Shown: positions 15,618 to 19,032 of the stretch, piece after piece
Layout: every line of letters starts with the position of its first letter
Position numbering within the stretch: the stretch's first letter is position 1
NCBI GenBank assembly: GCA_009774055.1
Contig: VSNB01000027.1
Span: 1-19,032, forward strand
DNA length: 19,032 nt
Source of the DNA: Clostridiales bacterium
GTDB taxonomy: Bacteria > Bacillota > Clostridia > Oscillospirales > Oscillospiraceae
Direction of reading: 5' to 3'
The notes under the pieces: model-generated
Databases searched by the model: none
The model's input: the letters and a program-made list of their open reading frames with translations, nothing else
Told to the model about the DNA's origin: nothing
Translations under genes and position numbers: made by a program

Positions 15618-16253
15618 ATGAAAGTCGAATCCATTTATGACGCTTCTTTCAGGCCCTACGGCCAAATTTTGACAGGCTATGACACGGCGGCACTGGTGTC
15701 GGCCATGAATGTCATCCCTCTGCCGGAGAGCGGCGTGGCCTATGAGCCCAGCATTGCCGCCCTGGAGCAAAACGCCATTTTCGGACAGCTCCAGAACAAC
15801 GCCTATGGCGGGATGCCGGTGCAGATTGGTATGTGCTGGGGCTGGAATACCAAACTCAACTGTCTGGAGTACCACCGGGACAGCGAGGTCAACATCGGCA
15901 CAGTCGATTTCATCCTCCTGCTGGCCCATCAGGACGAGATCGCGGACGGCAAGCTGGACACCGCTCATATCAAGGCATTCCGGGTCCCCGCCGGTGTGGC
16001 TGTGGAGGTCTATGCCACCACCCTGCACTATGCTCCTTGCCATACGGATGCAAAGGAGGGCTTCCGGGTGGCGGTGGTGCTGCCCAAGGGGACCAATGAG
16101 GCTAAACCCGCCATCAGCTCCATAAATGACGAGGACGCCCGGCTATGGGCCCGAAACAAGTGGCTGCTGTCCCATCCGGAATCCAGCGAGGCATCCCAGG
16201 GGGCCTATGTGGGGCTCGTGGGAGAAAACATTGACATTGAAAAGGATATTTGA
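15618..16253 (+). CDS. DUF4867 family protein of unknown function (cupin/AllA-like?)
   Basis: A 211-residue soluble protein that I place in the DUF4867 family; no function is established to my knowledge. Its middle has a cupin-like pattern of short strands with possible metal ligands: LEYHRDSEVNIG (83-94, His86 and Glu90) and AGVAVEVYATTLHYAPCH (125-142, Glu130, His137, His142). This recalls ureidoglycolate-lyase-type double-stranded beta-helix folds. No signal peptide or membrane segment is present. ATG 15618 follows AGAGGAG at 7 nt, 12 bp after xylB; the stop is 9 bp before the isomerase ATG and overlaps its ribosome binding site. Sitting tightly between xylB and the isomerase, it likely helps in the same sugar step, perhaps as a sugar anomerase or isomerase helper, but this is a guess. 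Confidence 0.8.
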   Translation: MKVESIYDASFRPYGQILTGYDTAALVSAMNVIPLPESGVAYEPSIAALEQNAIFGQLQNNAYGGMPVQIGMCWGWNTKLNCLEYHRDSEVNIGTVDFILLLAHQDEIADGKLDTAHIKAFRVPAGVAVEVYATTLHYAPCHTDAKEGFRVAVVLPKGTNEAKPAISSINDEDARLWARNKWLLSHPESSEASQGAYVGLVGENIDIEKDI

Positions 16254-16262
16254 GGAGGAAAA

Positions 16263-17741
16263 ATGATGTTTACCAACATTCCTGAAGTCAAGCTCGGCGT
16301 GATCGCCGTCAGCCGTTCCTGCTTCCCCGCCGCCCTCTCAGAGCGCCGGAGGGCTGCCCTGAAGGCCGCCTACGGCGAGGACCTGTACGAGTGCCCCGTC
16401 ACCGTGGAGAACGAGGTCCAGGCGAAGGAGGCCGTGAAGGACGTGAAAGCCAACGGGGTCAATGCTCTGGTGGTGTTCCTGGGCAACTTCGGCCCTGAAA
16501 CCCCGGAAACGATGATCGCCCAGTGGTTCCACGGTCCTATCATGTATGTGGCCGCCGCCGAGGGCGACGGGGATCTCCACGATGGCCGGGGAGATGCCTA
16601 CTGCGGGATGCTCAACTGCTCCTACAACCTGGGTCTTCAGGGCAAGACAGCGTACATTCCCGAGTATCCTGTAGGTACCGCCCAGGAGTTGGCGGAGAAG
16701 ATGGCTGAGTTTGTCCCCATCGCCCGGGCTGTCCTGGGCCTGAAGGGCTTGAAGGTCATCACCTTCGGCCCCCGTCCTGACGACTTCCTGGCCTGCAACG
16801 GCCCCATCAAGGCCCTGTACGATCTGGGTGTGGCCGTGGAGGAGAACTCCGAGCTGGACCTGCTGGTGGCTTACAACAAGCACAAGGATGATCCCCGCAT
16901 CCCCGAGAAAATGAAGGAGATGGAGGCCGAGCTGGGCGGGAACAATCCCTATGGCGGTATCCTACCCCGGCTGGCCCAGTACGAGCTGACCCTGCTGGAC
17001 TGGATGGAGCAGCACAAGGGTACCCGGCAGTACGTGGCCTTTGCCAACAAGTGCTGGCCCGCATTCCAGACGGAGTTCAAGTTCGTCCCCTGCTACGTCA
17101 ACAGCCGCCTGGCGGCAATGGGTATCCCTGTCGCCTGCGAGGTGGATATCTACGGAGCCCTTTCCGAGTACATCGGCACCTGCGTCTCCGGCGCTACCTG
17201 CACTCTGCTGGACATCAACAACACGGTTCCTGCCTCTATCTATGACAAGGGCATCAAGGGTAAATATGACTGCCGCCTGACGGAGACCTTCATGGGCTTC
17301 CACTGCGGCAACACGGCCTGCTCCCTGCTGAAGAATCCCCACATGGGTTATCAGCTCATTATGAAGCGGGACCTGGAGCCGGACCTGCCGGAGCCGGACA
17401 TCACCCGGGGCACCATGGAAGGCAACATCAAGGCCGGAGACATCACCTTCTTCCGCCTCCAGTCCACCGCCGATACCCAGCTGAAAGCCTACGTGGCCCA
17501 GGGCGCGGTGCTGGATGTAGACTGCGAGAGCTTCGGGTCTATTGGAGCCTTTGCCATTCCGGAGATGGACCGGTTCTACCGCCATGTGCTGATTGCCAAG
17601 CGCTATCCTCACCACGGGGCTGTGGCCTTCGGCCACTGGGGCAAAGCGCTGTTTGAGGTGTTCAAGTACCTGGGTGTCCAGGATATCGCCTACAACCAAC
17701 CGGCCAGTCTGCCCTATCCCCAGGAAAATCCTTTCAAGTAA
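16263..17741 (+). CDS. L-fucose/L-arabinose isomerase-like enzyme, probable XylA-II-type xylose isomerase
   Basis: A 492-residue member of the L-fucose isomerase-like family (COG2407), which interconverts aldoses and ketoses with a divalent metal. Candidate metal ligands are Glu293 (PVACEVDIYGALSEY), Asp317 (CTLLDINNT) and His458 (AFGHWG); KCWPAFQTEFKFVPC is also characteristic. It is neither a classical XylA nor a classical AraA. The order xylB, small protein, fucose-isomerase-like gene matches what I recall of the C. acetobutylicum CAC2612-2610 region, where the isomerase was shown to be a non-orthologous xylose isomerase (XylA-II). D-xylose is therefore the favoured substrate, with L-arabinose the main alternative. 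Two adjacent ATGs (16263 and 16266) follow GAGGAGG at 4 and 7 nt; the second has better spacing, a one-residue difference. That ribosome binding site overlaps the preceding TGA. Confidence 0.82.
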   Translation: MMFTNIPEVKLGVIAVSRSCFPAALSERRRAALKAAYGEDLYECPVTVENEVQAKEAVKDVKANGVNALVVFLGNFGPETPETMIAQWFHGPIMYVAAAEGDGDLHDGRGDAYCGMLNCSYNLGLQGKTAYIPEYPVGTAQELAEKMAEFVPIARAVLGLKGLKVITFGPRPDDFLACNGPIKALYDLGVAVEENSELDLLVAYNKHKDDPRIPEKMKEMEAELGGNNPYGGILPRLAQYELTLLDWMEQHKGTRQYVAFANKCWPAFQTEFKFVPCYVNSRLAAMGIPVACEVDIYGALSEYIGTCVSGATCTLLDINNTVPASIYDKGIKGKYDCRLTETFMGFHCGNTACSLLKNPHMGYQLIMKRDLEPDLPEPDITRGTMEGNIKAGDITFFRLQSTADTQLKAYVAQGAVLDVDCESFGSIGAFAIPEMDRFYRHVLIAKRYPHHGAVAFGHWGKALFEVFKYLGVQDIAYNQPASLPYPQENPFK

Positions 17742-17752
17742 GGAGAATCTCT

Positions 17753-18601
17753 ATGACACCAGAGGAAAAGAAAACCCTTCAGCGGACGGCCATCAGCGTC
17801 CGGGAGGGCATCTTGACCGGCATCCACGGAGCAAAGGCCGGTCATCCCGGCGGCAGTCTCTCTGCTGCGGATATGTTTACTTATCTTTATTTCAAAGAGC
17901 TGCGCATTGACCCCAAAGACCCGAAGAAAGTGGAGCGGGACCGCTTTGTCCTCTCCAAGGGCCACACTGCTCCAGGACTCTACGCCGCTCTGGCCAACCG
18001 GGGCTACTTCCCGATAGAGGACCTGCCAACTCTGCGGCATATTGATTCCTACCTCCAGGGTCACCCCAATATGAACACTGTCCCCGGCGTGGACTTGTCC
18101 ACTGGCTCTCTGGGCCAGGGGCTGTCTGCTGCCGCTGGAATGGCCAAGGGCGCTAGATTCCAGGGCAGGGATATCAACATCTACTCCCTTCTGGGTGACG
18201 GCGAACTGGCCGAGGGCCAGATCTGGGAGGCAACGATGTTTGCCGCCCACTACGGCCTGGACAATTTATGCATCATTGTGGATATCAACGGCCTCCAGAT
18301 CGACGGACGGACCTGCGACGTCATGAACACCGAGCCGCTGGATGCAAAGTTTACTGCTTTCGGCTGCGATGTGGTGAAGATCGATGGCCATGACTTCGAG
18401 GACATCGAATCCGCCTTCTCCCGTTTCCATGCCAACCACGGCACCGGCAAGCCCACCTGCATCCTCATGAAGACTACCAAGGGCAAGGGTGTGTCCTACA
18501 TGGAAAACAACGCCAGCTGGCACGGCAAAGCCCCCAACGATGAGGAGTACGTCAAGGGCATGTCAGAACTCGCTGAAGCTCGAAAGGTTTTGGAGGTGTG
18601 A
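17753..18601 (+). CDS. Transketolase, N-terminal (thiamine-pyrophosphate-binding) subunit
   Basis: A 282-residue N-terminal half of a split transketolase, which moves two-carbon units between pentose phosphates and glycolytic sugars. It has the early GHPGGSLSAAD (30-40), FVLSKGHTAPGLYAAL (65-80), HPNMNTVPGVDLSTGSLGQG (104-123), and the thiamine-diphosphate/Mg motif GDGELAEGQIWEA (148-160) with its closing Asn179 (IIVDINGLQIDG). The pyrimidine-binding half is the next gene. ATG 17753 follows AGGAG at 7 nt, and that site begins at the last base of the preceding stop. Its place at the operon's end ties xylulose 5-phosphate made by XylB and AraD to central metabolism. Confidence 0.94.
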   Translation: MTPEEKKTLQRTAISVREGILTGIHGAKAGHPGGSLSAADMFTYLYFKELRIDPKDPKKVERDRFVLSKGHTAPGLYAALANRGYFPIEDLPTLRHIDSYLQGHPNMNTVPGVDLSTGSLGQGLSAAAGMAKGARFQGRDINIYSLLGDGELAEGQIWEATMFAAHYGLDNLCIIVDINGLQIDGRTCDVMNTEPLDAKFTAFGCDVVKIDGHDFEDIESAFSRFHANHGTGKPTCILMKTTKGKGVSYMENNASWHGKAPNDEEYVKGMSELAEARKVLEV

Positions 18602-18604
18602 GTG

Positions 18605-18982
18605 ATGGCTGATGTAAAGAAAATCGCTACCCGCGACAGCTACGGCAATGCGCTGAAGGAACCGGGCGCCGCTGCTGAAAACCTAGTGGTTTTGGATGCT
18701 GACCTAGCGGGAGCTACCAAGACAAGTATCTTCCAGAAAACCTACCCGGAGCGCCACTTTGACTGCGGCATCGCCGAAGCCAACATGATTGATGTAGCTG
18801 CCGGTCTCTCTACCATGGGATTGGTTCCCTTCGCTGCTACCTTTGCCATGTTTGCCGCCGGACGGGCCTACGAGCAGATCCGTAATACCATCGGCTACCC
18901 CCATCTGAATGTGAAGATTGGCGCGACCCACGGCGGTATCTCCGTGGGCGAGGACGGTGTCAACGCCAATTTGAAATTGTAA
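18605..18982 (+). pseudogene. Transketolase, C-terminal subunit, broken after ~118 residues
   Basis: It starts at ATG 18605, 6 nt after GGAGGTG (18592-18598) and 3 bp after the N-terminal subunit's stop; an in-frame GTG at 18602 is less likely. The first ~118 residues are a normal pyrimidine-binding domain start: VVLDADLAGATKTSIFQ, HFDCGIAEANMIDVAAGL with the cofactor-activating Glu at 58, FAMFAAGRAYEQIRN, and KIGATHGGISVGEDG. Family members continue after GEDG with a small residue, Ser or Thr, His and Gln, and run to ~310 residues. Here the frame instead reads VNANLKL and stops at 18980-18982. Homology is lost at about 18959, where the sequence becomes AT-rich. An insertion or an assembly junction explains this better than a point mutation. 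If the former, the second transketolase half would be non-functional unless another copy exists. Confidence 0.8.
18967..18979. repeat. 13-bp palindrome near the breakpoint
   Basis: CAATTT (18967-18972) and AAATTG (18974-18979) are perfect inverse copies around a single G. It lies about 8 bp past the point where transketolase homology ends. It may be a protein-binding site or part of an element terminus. Confidence 0.45.
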
Positions 18983-18987
18983 GAAAA

Positions 18988-19016
18988 CGCCGAAGAAATT
19001 TTGTAGTTTTTCGGCG
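18988..19016 (-). terminator. Minus-strand terminator-like hairpin
   Basis: CGCCGAA (18988-18994) pairs with TTCGGCG (19010-19016); the stem extends inward to 10 bp with one G-U pair. Read on the minus strand, the stem is followed at once by TTTTCTTAC, a U-rich tail as in intrinsic terminators. On the plus strand only GCAAGG follows. It would end transcription of a minus-strand gene lying right of the window, such as one carried by an inserted element. Confidence 0.5.
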
Positions 19017-19032
19017 GCAAGGGGGGGCAACA

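Larger units (their letters stand above)
18959..19032. other. Foreign-looking sequence after the transketolase breakpoint (possible mobile-element end or contig junction)
   Basis: From about 18959 the sequence no longer encodes transketolase. It is AT-rich compared with everything before it and contains a 13-bp palindrome, a terminator-like hairpin and a run of seven G's (19021-19027) in only 74 bases. This is compatible with the edge of an insertion sequence or other repeat, which is also where assemblies often break. No terminal repeat or target duplication can be tested because the other end is outside the window, so the element type is not claimed. Confidence 0.4.

Noticed and set aside
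16338..16883. Minus-strand frames opposite the isomerase as possible antisense genes
   Set aside because: Several overlapping minus-strand frames occur here, as across the whole GC-rich operon; none has a ribosome binding site or a recognisable motif.
1..19032. CRISPR arrays, tRNA or rRNA genes, integrases
   Set aside because: No spaced direct repeats, cloverleaf-like gene, rRNA sequence or recombinase domain was seen.

Overview
The window is a single plus-strand pentose and arabinoxylan utilisation operon. It probably comes from a GC-rich, Gram-positive gut-type anaerobe of the Clostridia (Oscillospirales-like). That placement is an inference from the LplABC/YesN/YesL-type transport and control set, the lipoprotein binding protein, strong AGGAGG ribosome binding sites, a split two-gene transketolase, and clostridial-type AraK and 'L-fucose isomerase-like' genes. 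No rRNA, tRNA or CRISPR array is visible.

Layout. Positions 1-1067 hold the 3' part of a YesN-type AraC response regulator; its receiver domain lies left of the window. Positions 1068-1245 are a control region with a hairpin terminator, a well-formed promoter (TTGAAA, 17 nt, CATAAT), paired repeats that could be operators, and a 5'-UTR stem-loop. From 1246 onward every gene is on the plus strand and closely spaced: substrate-binding lipoprotein, two permeases, a YesL-family membrane protein, GH8, GH43, GH43, GH3, an FGGY kinase (AraK-like), araD, xylB, a DUF4867 protein, an L-fucose-isomerase-like enzyme (probably XylA-II type), and the N- and C-terminal transketolase subunits. Two strong stem-loops sit inside the operon, after the binding protein and after the second permease. 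They probably set unequal expression of transport and catabolic genes.

How it works together (inference from families and order). Short arabinoxylo-oligosaccharides are captured by the lipoprotein and imported intact; the ATPase is not in the window and is probably a shared MsmX-like subunit. None of the four hydrolases has a signal peptide, so the oligosaccharides would be cut in the cytoplasm. The GH8 enzyme would release xylose from the reducing end, the GH43 enzymes would remove arabinose and xylose, and the GH3 enzyme would act as beta-xylosidase. Xylose would enter through the isomerase and XylB, and L-arabinose through an isomerase, AraK and AraD. Both routes meet at xylulose 5-phosphate, which transketolase feeds into central metabolism.

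Points of most interest: the conserved-looking xylB / DUF4867 / fucose-isomerase-like trio, in which DUF4867 has no known role; the absence of classical XylA and AraA despite complete downstream steps; the intra-operon hairpins; and the abrupt loss of transketolase homology near position 18959. There the reading frame runs into unrelated AT-rich sequence with a palindrome and a minus-strand terminator-like hairpin, which suggests either an inserted mobile element or an assembly junction.
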